Source: Streptomyces sp. MP131-18
Lineage (GTDB): Bacteria; Actinomycetota; Actinomycetes; Streptomycetales; Streptomycetaceae
DNA: 64,000 bases
NCBI RefSeq assembly: GCF_001984575.1
Contig: NZ_LZNS01000001.1
Span: 4,488,049-4,552,048, forward strand
Reading direction: 5' to 3'
Part shown: one piece after another, positions 25,545-33,990 of the stretch
Position numbering within the stretch: the first letter of the stretch is position 1
Layout of the letters: each line of letters begins with the position of its first letter
Notes under the pieces: model-generated
What the model saw: the letters and a program-made list of their open reading frames with translations, nothing else
What the model was told of the DNA's origin: nothing
Database searches by the model: none
Position numbers and translations under genes: made by a program

Positions 25545-26266
25545 GCGGCGACGCGATAACGGACACGGGCGGGAACGGGAACATGAGCAGCAGCAGCAGC
25601 GAACGGACCGTCGTCCACGTGATGCGCCACGGCGAGGTGGCCAACCCGGAGGGGGTCCTCTACGGCCGGCTGCCCGGCTACCACCTCTCCGATCTCGGGC
25701 GGCGGATGGCCGACCGGGTCGCCGAGCACCTGGCCGGGCGTGACATCCGCCACGTGGTGGCCTCGCCGCTGGAGCGGGCCCAGGAGACGGCGGAGCCGGT
25801 CGCCAAGGCCCACGGCCTTGAGGTGGCGACCGATGCGCGGCTGATCGAGGCCGGGAACGCGTTCCAGGGCAAGGAGTTCGGCGTCGGCGACGGCGCCCTG
25901 CGCCGCCCGGCGAACTGGCCGCTGCTGCGCAACCCGTTCCGCCCGTCCTGGGGCGAGCCGTACGCCGAGCAGGCGGTGCGGATGCGCGAGGCGCTGGCCG
26001 GGGCGCGGGACGCGGCCCGCGGGCACGAGGCGGTCGCGGTCAGCCACCAGTTGCCGATCTGGACGCTGCGCGGCTCGGTGGAGCGCCGCCGCCTGTGGCA
26101 CGACCCGCGCAAGCGGCAGTGCACGCTCGCCTCGCTGACCAGCTTCACCTTCGTGGCCGACGACCTCGTGGCCATCACCTACACGGAACCCGCACTCGAC
26201 CTGGTGCCCGTGCACCTGCGGGCCGGTGCGCGGCCCGTGAAGGGCGCCCGCGGATACGGTGCCTGA
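25541..26266 (+). CDS. Histidine phosphatase family protein (phosphoglycerate mutase-like)
   Basis: This is a 241-residue enzyme of the histidine phosphatase superfamily. The phosphorylated histidine is in VMRHGEVANPEG near residues 27-38, and the second catalytic histidine is in AVSHQLPIW near 170. ASPLERAQET supplies the second arginine of the phosphate pocket. The first 17 residues are Ser/Gly-rich, so the ATG at 25583 is an alternative start. Its place between hemL and resA suggests membership of that transcript. Its substrate is unknown. Confidence 0.87.
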   Translation: MSGDAITDTGGNGNMSSSSSERTVVHVMRHGEVANPEGVLYGRLPGYHLSDLGRRMADRVAEHLAGRDIRHVVASPLERAQETAEPVAKAHGLEVATDARLIEAGNAFQGKEFGVGDGALRRPANWPLLRNPFRPSWGEPYAEQAVRMREALAGARDAARGHEAVAVSHQLPIWTLRGSVERRRLWHDPRKRQCTLASLTSFTFVADDLVAITYTEPALDLVPVHLRAGARPVKGARGYGA

Positions 26267-26332
26267 CCAGCGCGCCAATCCGGACAAGGGGGGCGGAGAA
26301 GATCGTCCGTGGGCGCATGGGAAACTTTTCAC

Positions 26333-26923
26333 ATGATCCAGTTCCGGGCTGTCAAGGTGGCCCTGGCCGGGGCGGTGACCGGGGTGCTGACGCTCACGGC
26401 CTGCACCGGTGACGGGGCCGGGCCCTCGGGCGGCGACACCAACATCGTCCAGGGCACGGGCGAGATCACGCACGTGCCCCCCGAGGAGCGGCAGAACGTT
26501 CCCGACCTGAGCGGCGAGACCGTCGACGGGGACCGGCTGGCCCTGTCCGACTACCGGGGCCAGGTCGTCGTGCTGAACGTCTGGGGCTCGTGGTGCGCGC
26601 CGTGCATCGCGGAGGCCGACGACCTGGTGCGGGTGGCCGAGGCCACGGCGGACCAGGGCGTGCAGTTCGTCGGGATCAACGCCCGCGACCCCTCCAGGGC
26701 CAACGCCGTGGCCTTCGAGGACAACCACGGAGTGCCCTACCCCAGCCTCTACGACCCGGACGGCCGGCTGCTGCTCGAGTTCCCCCGCGGCAGCCTCAAC
26801 CCGCAGACCATCCCCTCCACGCTCATCATCGACACGGAGGGCCGCATCGCCGCCAGGGCCCTGACCGCGCTCAGCGAGGAGGCGCTCACCGAGGCGCTCA
26901 CCCCGGTGCTGGCGGAGGGGTGA
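26333..26923 (+). CDS. Thiol-disulfide oxidoreductase, ResA/TlpA-like lipoprotein
   Basis: This 196-residue, membrane-anchored, outward-facing thioredoxin reduces apocytochrome c heme-binding cysteines in System II maturation. A signal sequence ends in LTLTACTG, a possible lipobox. The redox motif WGSWCAPC is near residues 83-90 and the cis-proline is in QTIPSTLIID near 160. A GTG at 26309 gives eight more residues; the ATG at 26333 makes a cleaner signal peptide. The gene is followed eight bases later by ccdA, in the order resA-ccdA-resB-ccsB. Confidence 0.9.
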   Translation: MIQFRAVKVALAGAVTGVLTLTACTGDGAGPSGGDTNIVQGTGEITHVPPEERQNVPDLSGETVDGDRLALSDYRGQVVVLNVWGSWCAPCIAEADDLVRVAEATADQGVQFVGINARDPSRANAVAFEDNHGVPYPSLYDPDGRLLLEFPRGSLNPQTIPSTLIIDTEGRIAARALTALSEEALTEALTPVLAEG

Positions 26924-26930
26924 CCCGGGT

Positions 26931-27674
26931 GTGAACGGCAACGAGACGATCCTGAGCGGAGCGCTGCTCCTCGCGCTGCCCGTGGCCCTCTTCGGCGGCC
27001 TCGTGTCGTTCTTCTCCCCGTGCGTGCTGCCGCTGGTGCCCGGATACCTCAGCTATGTCACCGGCGTGGGCGGCGCCGACCTCAAGGAGGCGCGGCGCGG
27101 CCGGATGTTCGCCGGGGCGCTGCTGTTCGTGCTCGGCTTCTCCGCCGTCTTCATCTCCATGGGCGCCCTCTTCGGGAACGTCGGCAACGAGCTGCTGGAG
27201 CACCAGAAGGGCCTCACCCAGATCGCCGGGGTGCTCACGATCGTCCTCGGCATCGTGTTCACGGGTCTGGTGCCGCGGCTGGCGCGGCGGGAGTTCCGCT
27301 TCCACGTCAAACCGGCGATCGGGCTCGCCGGGGCGCCGATGCTCGGGCTCGTCTTCGGCATCGGCTGGACGCCGTGCATCGGGCCGACGCTGGCCGCCGT
27401 GCAGACCCTGGCGTTCACGGAGGCCACCGCGGGCCGCGGCGCGCTGCTCTCGCTGGCCTACTGCCTCGGCCTCGGGCTGCCGTTCATCGTGGCCGCGCTC
27501 GCCTTCCGGCGGACCCTCGGTACGTTCGGCTGGTTCAAGCGGCACTATGTGTGGGTGATGCGCCTGGGCGGCGGGATGCTGATCGCCACCGGGCTGCTGC
27601 TCGTCACCGGAATCTGGGGGGATCTCGTCTACGAGATGCAGGTGTGGTCCGCCAACTTCCAAGTTTGGATCTGA
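26931..27674 (+). CDS. ccdA: Cytochrome c biogenesis protein CcdA (DsbD-family membrane thiol transporter)
   Basis: This is a 247-residue polytopic membrane protein with about six helices. It carries reducing equivalents from cytoplasmic thioredoxin to ResA. The two transport cysteines lie in FFSPCVLPLVPGY near residue 31 and GIGWTPCIGPTLAA near residue 146, each followed by the helix-breaking prolines typical of the family. It starts with GTG seven bases after resA and ends five bases before resB. Confidence 0.94.
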   Translation: MNGNETILSGALLLALPVALFGGLVSFFSPCVLPLVPGYLSYVTGVGGADLKEARRGRMFAGALLFVLGFSAVFISMGALFGNVGNELLEHQKGLTQIAGVLTIVLGIVFTGLVPRLARREFRFHVKPAIGLAGAPMLGLVFGIGWTPCIGPTLAAVQTLAFTEATAGRGALLSLAYCLGLGLPFIVAALAFRRTLGTFGWFKRHYVWVMRLGGGMLIATGLLLVTGIWGDLVYEMQVWSANFQVWI

Positions 27675-27679
27675 CAGCG

Positions 27680-29599
27680 ATGAGCGACGACGACGAGAAC
27701 GACGGCCGCCGGTCCTGGCCGGCCACCGCCGCCGCCACCGCCGGGCAGGCGACCGACGAGGCCGACGCGGCGGCCGGGCTGTCGACCGCGCCCGTCGAGG
27801 GCGCCGACGAGCCGGCCGCCGGCGGTGGCTCGTTCGGTGGCGCCCGTGAGCCGGGGACCCGCGGCGCGGCAGCCTGGTTCGGCCGCGAACTCACCGGCTG
27901 GGCGCGGTGGTTCTGGCGGCAGCTGACGTCGATGCGCGTCGCGCTGATCCTGCTGTTCCTGCTGGCCCTCGCCTCGATCCCCGGCTCGCTGATCCCGCAG
28001 GACGACGTCGACTCGCTGCTCGCCGACGACTTCCGCGCGAACAACCCCGGCCTCTCCGACGTCTACGAGCGGCTCCAGCTGTTCGACGTCTACTCGTCGG
28101 TGTGGTTCTCCGCCATCTACCTGCTGCTGTTCATCTCGCTGATCGGCTGCATCGTCCCGCGCACCTGGCAGTTCGTCGGGCAGTTGCGCGGCAGGCCGCC
28201 GCGCGCCCCGCGGCGGCTGACCCGCATGCCCGCCTACACGACGTGGCGCACCGACACCGCGCCGGAGGACGTCGTCGGGGCCGCGGGGAAGCTGCTGAAG
28301 CGCAAGCGGTTCCGCACCGACCGCGGGGAGGACGCCGCGGGCGCCGTCCACGTGGCCGCGGAGAAGGGCTACCTGCGCGAGGCGGGGAACCTGGCCTTCC
28401 ACCTGGCGCTGATCGTCATGCTGGTCGCGTTCGCCGTCGGGCGGCTCTACTACTCGGAGGGCGGCAAGCTGGTCGTGCAGGACCAGGGCTTCTCCAACGT
28501 CCTGCCGCAGTACGACGACTACGAGTCCGGCACCCTCTTCGACGTGAACGACCTGGAGCCCTTCGGCTTCCGCCTGGACGCCTTCCACGCCGACTTCTCC
28601 CGCGAGCGCGTCGACCTGGGCACGCCCACCGAGTTCCGCGCCGACATCACCTACTGGGACGCGGAAGGCAACGAGACGCCCGCCGAGGTCGAGGTCAACG
28701 ACCCGCTGCACGTCGGCGACTCCCGGGTGCGGCTGCTCGGCCACGGCTACGCCCCGGTGGTCACCGTCACCGACGCCGAGGGGAACGTGGCGTTCAGCGG
28801 CGCGGTGCCGTTCATCCCGCAGGACAACGGGCTGACCTCCACCGGCGTGATCAAGGTCAGCGACTACGTGGGCCCGGACGGCGAGCGCGACCAGCTCGGC
28901 TTCCAGGGCTTCTTCAACCCCACCTACGCCATCGACGAGGTGCGCGGCCCGCACTCCACGTTCCCCGAGCCCGACCTGCCGGTGCTCACCCTCAACGCGT
29001 TCCACGGCGACCTGGGCATCAACTCCGGGCTGCCGCAGAACGTGTATCAGCTCGACACCACCAACATGGAGCAGCTGGAGGACGGCACCGGCGACCTGTT
29101 CCGCTTCGACCTGCTGCCCGGAGAGTCCATCGACCTGCCCGAGGGGCGGGGCACGCTCACTTTCGAGCGCTTCGACCAGTGGGCCAGCTTCCAGATCACC
29201 ACCAAGGCCGGCAACGAGTGGGCGCTCGGCGGCGCGCTGGCCGCCGTCGCGGGGCTCGCCGCGTCGCTGCTGCTCCAGCGCCGCCGGCTGTGGGTGCGCG
29301 CCAGGACGGACGCGGACGGCCGCACGGTCGTCGAGATGGCCTCGCTCGGGCGCACCGAATCCGCCAAGATCCCCGCCGAGCTGGCCGCCCTGGCCGCGGC
29401 GCTGACGCACGGCGCCCCCGTCCTGCCGGACGGCGGCCCCGACAGCGATCCCGGGACAGGACCCGGCGGCGGCCCGGACGCCGCGGGGGACGGGGACGGG
29501 AGCGGGGACGACAGACGCGCGGGCAGCCCACCGGACGACTCCGCCGACCGCCCCGATGAACCCGCCGAGTCCGCAGCCGCGGAAGGAGCACGCTCATGA
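27680..29599 (+). CDS. resB: Cytochrome c biogenesis protein ResB (Ccs1)
   Basis: ResB, with CcsB, forms the System II heme export and cytochrome c synthase complex. The 639-residue protein has a Ala/Gly/Glu-rich cytoplasmic head of about 80 residues. Three hydrophobic segments follow (MRVALILLFLLALASI, the one ending in LFISLIGCIV, and LAFHLALIVMLVAFAVG), then a large extracytoplasmic domain and a last helix near 525-540. The C-terminal ~70 residues are Gly/Asp/Pro-rich and probably disordered. It overlaps ccsB by ATGA. Confidence 0.94.
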   Translation: MSDDDENDGRRSWPATAAATAGQATDEADAAAGLSTAPVEGADEPAAGGGSFGGAREPGTRGAAAWFGRELTGWARWFWRQLTSMRVALILLFLLALASIPGSLIPQDDVDSLLADDFRANNPGLSDVYERLQLFDVYSSVWFSAIYLLLFISLIGCIVPRTWQFVGQLRGRPPRAPRRLTRMPAYTTWRTDTAPEDVVGAAGKLLKRKRFRTDRGEDAAGAVHVAAEKGYLREAGNLAFHLALIVMLVAFAVGRLYYSEGGKLVVQDQGFSNVLPQYDDYESGTLFDVNDLEPFGFRLDAFHADFSRERVDLGTPTEFRADITYWDAEGNETPAEVEVNDPLHVGDSRVRLLGHGYAPVVTVTDAEGNVAFSGAVPFIPQDNGLTSTGVIKVSDYVGPDGERDQLGFQGFFNPTYAIDEVRGPHSTFPEPDLPVLTLNAFHGDLGINSGLPQNVYQLDTTNMEQLEDGTGDLFRFDLLPGESIDLPEGRGTLTFERFDQWASFQITTKAGNEWALGGALAAVAGLAASLLLQRRRLWVRARTDADGRTVVEMASLGRTESAKIPAELAALAAALTHGAPVLPDGGPDSDPGTGPGGGPDAAGDGDGSGDDRRAGSPPDDSADRPDEPAESAAAEGARS

Positions 29600-30693
29600 T
29601 TCTCGCCGCCGCAGACGAGGGCCTCGCCGATTTCAGCAATCTGCTGGTCTACTCGTCGATGGCCGTCTACGTCTTGGCGTTCCTCGCCTTCATCACCGAG
29701 TGGATCTTCGGCAGTCGCAGCAAGGTGGCCCGCACGGCCGCCGCGCTGACCGCGGAGCGGGACACCGCGGAGGCCGCGGTCCCGGCCCAGCGGCCGGTGG
29801 TCACCGTCCGCAAGGCGGGCGCCACCGGCGTGCTCGACCCGCCGAAGGTCGTCACCCGTTCCGCCACGCCGGCCCGGGACGCGGTGCCGGACGGCCCGGG
29901 GGCCGCCGGCGGCGACGAGCAGGGCGACATGTACGGCCGGATCGCCATCTCCCTGACGGTCCTCGCGTTCCTGATGCACCTCACCGCGGTGGTCGTCCGC
30001 GCCATCTCGGTGGAACGCGGGCCCTGGGGCAACATGTACGAGTTCTCCACCGCGTTCTCGATGGTGGTCGTCGGCGTGTTCCTCGCGCTGCTCGCCGCGC
30101 GGCGCAACGTCCGCTGGCTCGGCCTGCCGCTGGTCACCACCGTCCTGCTCGACCTCGGGCTCGCGACCACCGTGCTGTACACGGAGAGCGCGCAGCTGGT
30201 GCCCGCGCTGGACTCCGTGTGGATGTGGATTCACGTTCCGCTCGCGATCCTGTGCGGCGGCCTCTTCTACGTGGGCGCGGTCGGCAGCGTGCTGTTCCTG
30301 GTGCGCGACCGGTACGAGGCGAAGATCGCCGCGGGCGGCACCCCCCGGCCGCTGACCACCTCGGTGATGGAACGGCTGCCCTCGTCCGTTTCGCTGGACA
30401 AGTTCGCCTACCGCATCAACGCGGCGGTCTTCCCGGTGTGGACGTTCACGATCATCGCGGGCGCGATCTGGGCGGAGAGCGCGTGGGGCCGCTACTGGGG
30501 CTGGGACCCCAAGGAAGTCTGGTCGTTCATCACCTGGGTCGCGTACGCCGCCTACCTGCACGCCAGGGCCACCGCGGGCTGGAAGGGCCGCAAGGCCGCC
30601 TACCTGGCGATCGCCGGCTTCGTCGCGTTCCTGATCAACTACTACGGCGTGAACATCTTCTTCGACAGCCTGCATTCCTACGGCGGTGTCTGA
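29596..30693 (+). CDS. ccsB: Cytochrome c biogenesis protein CcsB (CcsA/ResC family)
   Basis: This 365-residue polytopic membrane protein handles heme. The tryptophan-rich heme-binding loop WGRYWGWDPKEVWSF near residues 297-312 is the WWD signature of the family. Histidines near the helices (for example LMHLTAVVVR and WIHVPLAIL) are candidates for heme ligation. An extended cytoplasmic segment (about 45-110) separates the first helix from the rest. It ends the hemL-to-ccsB run and is followed by a strong hairpin. Confidence 0.94.
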   Translation: MILAAADEGLADFSNLLVYSSMAVYVLAFLAFITEWIFGSRSKVARTAAALTAERDTAEAAVPAQRPVVTVRKAGATGVLDPPKVVTRSATPARDAVPDGPGAAGGDEQGDMYGRIAISLTVLAFLMHLTAVVVRAISVERGPWGNMYEFSTAFSMVVVGVFLALLAARRNVRWLGLPLVTTVLLDLGLATTVLYTESAQLVPALDSVWMWIHVPLAILCGGLFYVGAVGSVLFLVRDRYEAKIAAGGTPRPLTTSVMERLPSSVSLDKFAYRINAAVFPVWTFTIIAGAIWAESAWGRYWGWDPKEVWSFITWVAYAAYLHARATAGWKGRKAAYLAIAGFVAFLINYYGVNIFFDSLHSYGGV

Positions 30694-30750
30694 GCGCCCC
30701 GCACGGCAGCACGGTCAGGAAGCTCAGGAACACGGGAAGCTCAGGAAGCG

Positions 30751-30779
30751 GAAGGCCCCCGCCGGTGGCGGGGGCCTTC
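30751..30779. terminator. Perfect 13-bp hairpin after ccsB
   Basis: GAAGGCCCCCGCC and GGCGGGGGCCTTC pair round a three-base loop, followed by TCTC. It is placed to end the cytochrome c maturation operon and, from the other side, the convergent small membrane-protein gene. Confidence 0.85.
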
Positions 30780-30818
30780 TCGCGGTCGGGAGGGGGTGGT
30801 CAGCCCGGTCAGCCCTTG

Positions 30819-31226
30819 TCAGCCCTTGCCGCCGGGCGGATTGTCCTCGTCGCCCTCGCCCTTCCGCAGATCCTCCTCGCGGCGGCGGAGGTCCTCTTCC
30901 CAGCTCTCCAGCAGCTCCCTCTCCTGCGCGGTCTCGGGACGCGGCGGCGCGGGCTCGTCGTTCAGCGAACGCAGGAACTCGGGGTTGTCGTCGGGGGCGA
31001 CCCATCCGCCGCCGCCGCGGCGGCCCACGCCGCCCCGGCCGGGCACACCGCGCTTGCGCCCCACGAAGATCCAGGCGAGCGGCCCGATGACCCAGGCCAG
31101 CACGATGAGCAGGATCCACACCAGCTTCGGCAGATGCTTGACGTCCTCATCCTTGGAGCTGATGCAGTCCACCAGGGCGTAGATGGCCAGCGCTAGCGGT
31201 ACCAGAAACAGCAGCACCCTCAGCAT
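30819..31226 (-). CDS. Small membrane protein with PLD nuclease N-terminal (cardiolipin synthase N) domain
   Basis: This 135-residue protein has two hydrophobic segments in the first ~60 residues (VLLFLVPLALAIYALVDCI and LVWILLIVLAWVIGPLAWIF) followed by GRKRG. That is the PLDc_N domain found alone in many actinobacteria. The remainder is charged and probably helical, with a run of Arg/Glu near 110-120. The catalytic HKD motif of phospholipase D is absent, so it is not an enzyme by itself. AGGGGG precedes the ATG. Function unknown. Confidence 0.85.
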   Translation of the reverse strand: MLRVLLFLVPLALAIYALVDCISSKDEDVKHLPKLVWILLIVLAWVIGPLAWIFVGRKRGVPGRGGVGRRGGGGWVAPDDNPEFLRSLNDEPAPPRPETAQERELLESWEEDLRRREEDLRKGEGDEDNPPGGKG

Positions 31227-31313
31227 GGTAGTCCCCCTGGACGAAGTGAGCCGGGCCGGAAGGTGAGGCCCCCTGACTAAAGCCAGGGTAATGCGTCCGC
31301 AATACTGAGCGGC

Positions 31314-32765
31314 ATGGCATACGACGACCTCCGTGCCCTGCTGAAGGCCCTGGAGCGGGACGGCGACCTCAAACGGGTCAAGGCCGAGGTCGATCCGCAC
31401 CTGGAAGTGGGGGAAATCACCGACCGCGTCAACAAGGCGGGCGGTCCCGCGCTTCTCTTCGAGAACGTCAGGGGCTCGGACCTGCCGCTGGCCATGAACG
31501 TCTACGGCACCGACCGCCGCCTGCTGAAGGCACTGGGTCTGACCTCCTACGACGACATCGCGGAAAAGATCGGCGGCCTGCTGAAACCGGAGCTGCCGCA
31601 GGGCTTCGTGGGTTTCCGCGAAGCCTTCGGAAAACTCGGCTCGGTGTCGCACGTGCCGCCGAAGAAGGTGAAGAACGCGCCGGTGCAGGAGATCGTCGTC
31701 AAGGGCGAGGACGTGGACCTCGACCGGCTGCCCGCCCTGTTCACGTGGCCACAGGACGGCGGCTCGTTCTTCAACCTCGGGCTGACGCACACCAAGGACC
31801 CGGAGTCCGGGGTGCGCAACCTGGGCCTGTACCGGCTCCAGCGGCACGACCGGCGCACCATCGGCATGCACTGGCAGATCCACAAGGACAGCCGCAACCA
31901 CTACCAGGTCGCCGCGCGGCGCGGCGAGAAGCTGCCGGTCGCCATCGCCTTCGGCTGCCCGCCCGCCGTGACCTACGCCTCGTCCGCGCCGCTGCCGGGC
32001 GATATCGACGAGTACCTGTTCGCGGGCTTCGTGCAGGGCAAGCGCGTCGAGCTGGTGGACTGCGTGACCGTGCCGCTCCAGGTCCCGGCGCACGCCGAGG
32101 TCGTGCTGGAGGGCTGGCTGGAGCCGGGCCGGATGCTGCCGGAGGGCCCGTTCGGCGATCACACCGGCTTCTACACGCCGCAGGAGCCGTTCCCCGCGCT
32201 GACGATCGACTGCGTCACGATGCGCAAGCGGCCGGTCTTCCAGTCGATCGTCGTCGGCCGTCCGCCTACCGAGGACGGGCCGCTCGGCCGCGCCACGGAA
32301 CGGTTTTTCCTGCCGCTCCTCAAGATCATCATTCCGGACGTGGTGGACTACCACCTGCCGGAGGCCGGCGGTTTCCACAACTGCGCGATCCTGTCGATCG
32401 ACAAGAAGTACCCCAAGCACGCGCAGAAGGTGATGTCGGCGGTCTGGGGCGCCCACATGATGTCGCTGACGAAGCTGGTCATCATCGTGGACTCCGACTG
32501 CGACGTCCACGACCTCCAGGAGGTCGCCTGGCGGGCCCTGGGGAACGTGGACTACGCCCGTGACGTCGCGCTGACCGAGGGCCCGGTCGACCACCTCGAC
32601 CACGCCTCGTACCAGCAGTTCTGGGGCGGCAAGGCGGGGATCGACGCGACCGCCAAATGGCCAGAGGAGGGCTACACGCGCGACGGCGGCTGGCCGCAGG
32701 AGATCGTCTCCGATCCGGACATCGCCGAACGCGTCACCCGCCGCTGGAAGGAATACGGGCTGTGA
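31314..32765 (+). CDS. UbiD-family decarboxylase of menaquinone biosynthesis
   Basis: This is a 483-residue member of the UbiD prenylated-FMN decarboxylases. The family landmarks include NLGLYRLQRHDRRTIGMHWQ, a late EGPFGDHTGFYTPQE near residues 280-295 with catalytic Glu residues, and the Mn/K-binding region. In streptomycetes using the futalosine route the UbiD/UbiA pair decarboxylates and prenylates the naphthoate precursor (mqnL/mqnP). That assignment is by gene pairing. It overlaps the next gene by GTGA. No UbiX gene, which makes the cofactor, is nearby. Confidence 0.9.
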   Translation: MAYDDLRALLKALERDGDLKRVKAEVDPHLEVGEITDRVNKAGGPALLFENVRGSDLPLAMNVYGTDRRLLKALGLTSYDDIAEKIGGLLKPELPQGFVGFREAFGKLGSVSHVPPKKVKNAPVQEIVVKGEDVDLDRLPALFTWPQDGGSFFNLGLTHTKDPESGVRNLGLYRLQRHDRRTIGMHWQIHKDSRNHYQVAARRGEKLPVAIAFGCPPAVTYASSAPLPGDIDEYLFAGFVQGKRVELVDCVTVPLQVPAHAEVVLEGWLEPGRMLPEGPFGDHTGFYTPQEPFPALTIDCVTMRKRPVFQSIVVGRPPTEDGPLGRATERFFLPLLKIIIPDVVDYHLPEAGGFHNCAILSIDKKYPKHAQKVMSAVWGAHMMSLTKLVIIVDSDCDVHDLQEVAWRALGNVDYARDVALTEGPVDHLDHASYQQFWGGKAGIDATAKWPEEGYTRDGGWPQEIVSDPDIAERVTRRWKEYGL

Positions 32766-33697
32766 CGGCCGAGGCGTCGCCCGTCACCGGCAGCCCCGGC
32801 CCGGAAACGGGGCGCGTGCGGGCGTTCCTGCGCCTGGTGATGATCGAGCACTCCGTCTTCGCGCTGCCGTTCGCCTACATCGCCTCGCTCACCGCGATGT
32901 GGCTCGACGACGGGGACGGCGGGGACGACGGGACCGTGCGGTGGCTCACGCTGCTCCTGGTGACCATCGCCATGGTGGGCCTGCGCACGTTCGCGATGGC
33001 GGCCAACCGGATCATCGACCGCGAGATCGACGCGCGCAACCCGCGCACCGCGGGCCGTGAGCTGGTCACCGGCGCCGTGTCCGTGCGGACGGCGTGGACG
33101 GGCGCGCTGATCGCGCTCGCCGTGTTCCTCGGCGCGGCCGCGCTGCTCAACCCGCTGTGCCTGGCCCTGGCGCCGCTCGCGGTCGTGCCGATGGTGGTCT
33201 ACCCGTACGGCAAGCGCTTCACGGACTTCCCGCACGCGATCCTCGGCCTCGCCCAGGGCATGGGCCCCATCGGCGGCTGGCTCGCGGTGACCGGCGCCTG
33301 GTCCTGGGAGGCCGCGCTGCTCGGCCTCGCGGTGGGCCTGTGGATCGGCGGCTTCGACCTCATCTACGCCTGCCAGGACGTGGCAGCCGACCGCGCGCAC
33401 GGGGTCCGTTCCGTCCCGGCGCGCTTCGGCATCGCGGGCGCGCTGTACGGCGCGCGCGCCTGCCACGTCGTCACGCTCGGCCTGCTGGTCTGGTACGCGC
33501 TGGCGACGGACGGCGGGCCGCTGCTGTGGGCGGGGCTCGCGGTGGTCGCCGCGGCGTTCGCCTACGAGCACGCAATTGTCAGGCCGGGCGATCTCAGCCG
33601 CGTGAACCGGGCGTTTTTCACCGTCAACGGCTTCGTCTCGATCAGCCTGTTCGCGTTCGCGCTGCTGGACCTGGCCGTGCGCGGCCTGTCGCTCTGA
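32762..33697 (+). CDS. UbiA-family prenyltransferase of menaquinone biosynthesis (MqnP-like)
   Basis: This is a 311-residue integral membrane prenyltransferase. The two Asp-rich motifs that bind Mg-diphosphate are NRIIDREIDARNPRT near residues 82-96 and DLIYACQDVAADRAHG near 198-213. About eight hydrophobic helices surround them. It should attach the polyprenyl tail to the menaquinone ring precursor. The GTG start overlaps the UbiD stop, so the pair is coupled. Confidence 0.92.
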   Translation: MTAEASPVTGSPGPETGRVRAFLRLVMIEHSVFALPFAYIASLTAMWLDDGDGGDDGTVRWLTLLLVTIAMVGLRTFAMAANRIIDREIDARNPRTAGRELVTGAVSVRTAWTGALIALAVFLGAAALLNPLCLALAPLAVVPMVVYPYGKRFTDFPHAILGLAQGMGPIGGWLAVTGAWSWEAALLGLAVGLWIGGFDLIYACQDVAADRAHGVRSVPARFGIAGALYGARACHVVTLGLLVWYALATDGGPLLWAGLAVVAAAFAYEHAIVRPGDLSRVNRAFFTVNGFVSISLFAFALLDLAVRGLSL

Positions 33698-33711
33698 CCC
33701 CCTGTCGCCCG

Positions 33712-33930
33712 TCAGGGTTCGGCGAAGTGGTCGAACTCGTCGTCCCGCACGCCGAGTACGAATGCGTCCCACTTCGCCCGCGTCGTGGTGACGATCCGGT
33801 CGGGCTCGTCCGTCTGCCTGATGTGGATGAGGTCCCCGTCGCCCGCGGCCACCTCTAAGCAGTGCTCGTCGCTGCCGTCCTCGACCTCGGCCCTGATCCA
33901 CTCCAGCCGGTCGGCGTTGATCTGCGACAT
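33712..33930 (-). CDS. DUF397 protein
   Basis: This is a 72-residue acidic protein with the DUF397 pattern: EHCLEVA early, IHIRQTDEPD in the middle, then WDAFVLGVRDDEFD. These abundant streptomycete proteins usually sit next to an XRE regulator, with which they may form antitoxin/toxin-like or signalling pairs. No such regulator is adjacent here. It lies 15 bases from the convergent UbiA stop. Confidence 0.82.
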   Translation of the reverse strand: MSQINADRLEWIRAEVEDGSDEHCLEVAAGDGDLIHIRQTDEPDRIVTTTRAKWDAFVLGVRDDEFDHFAEP

Positions 33931-33990
33931 GCCCGCCGTCCTCCCGTCCCCTGGGTCCGCGACCCGCCAGCCAGTTCGAACGGCACTACG

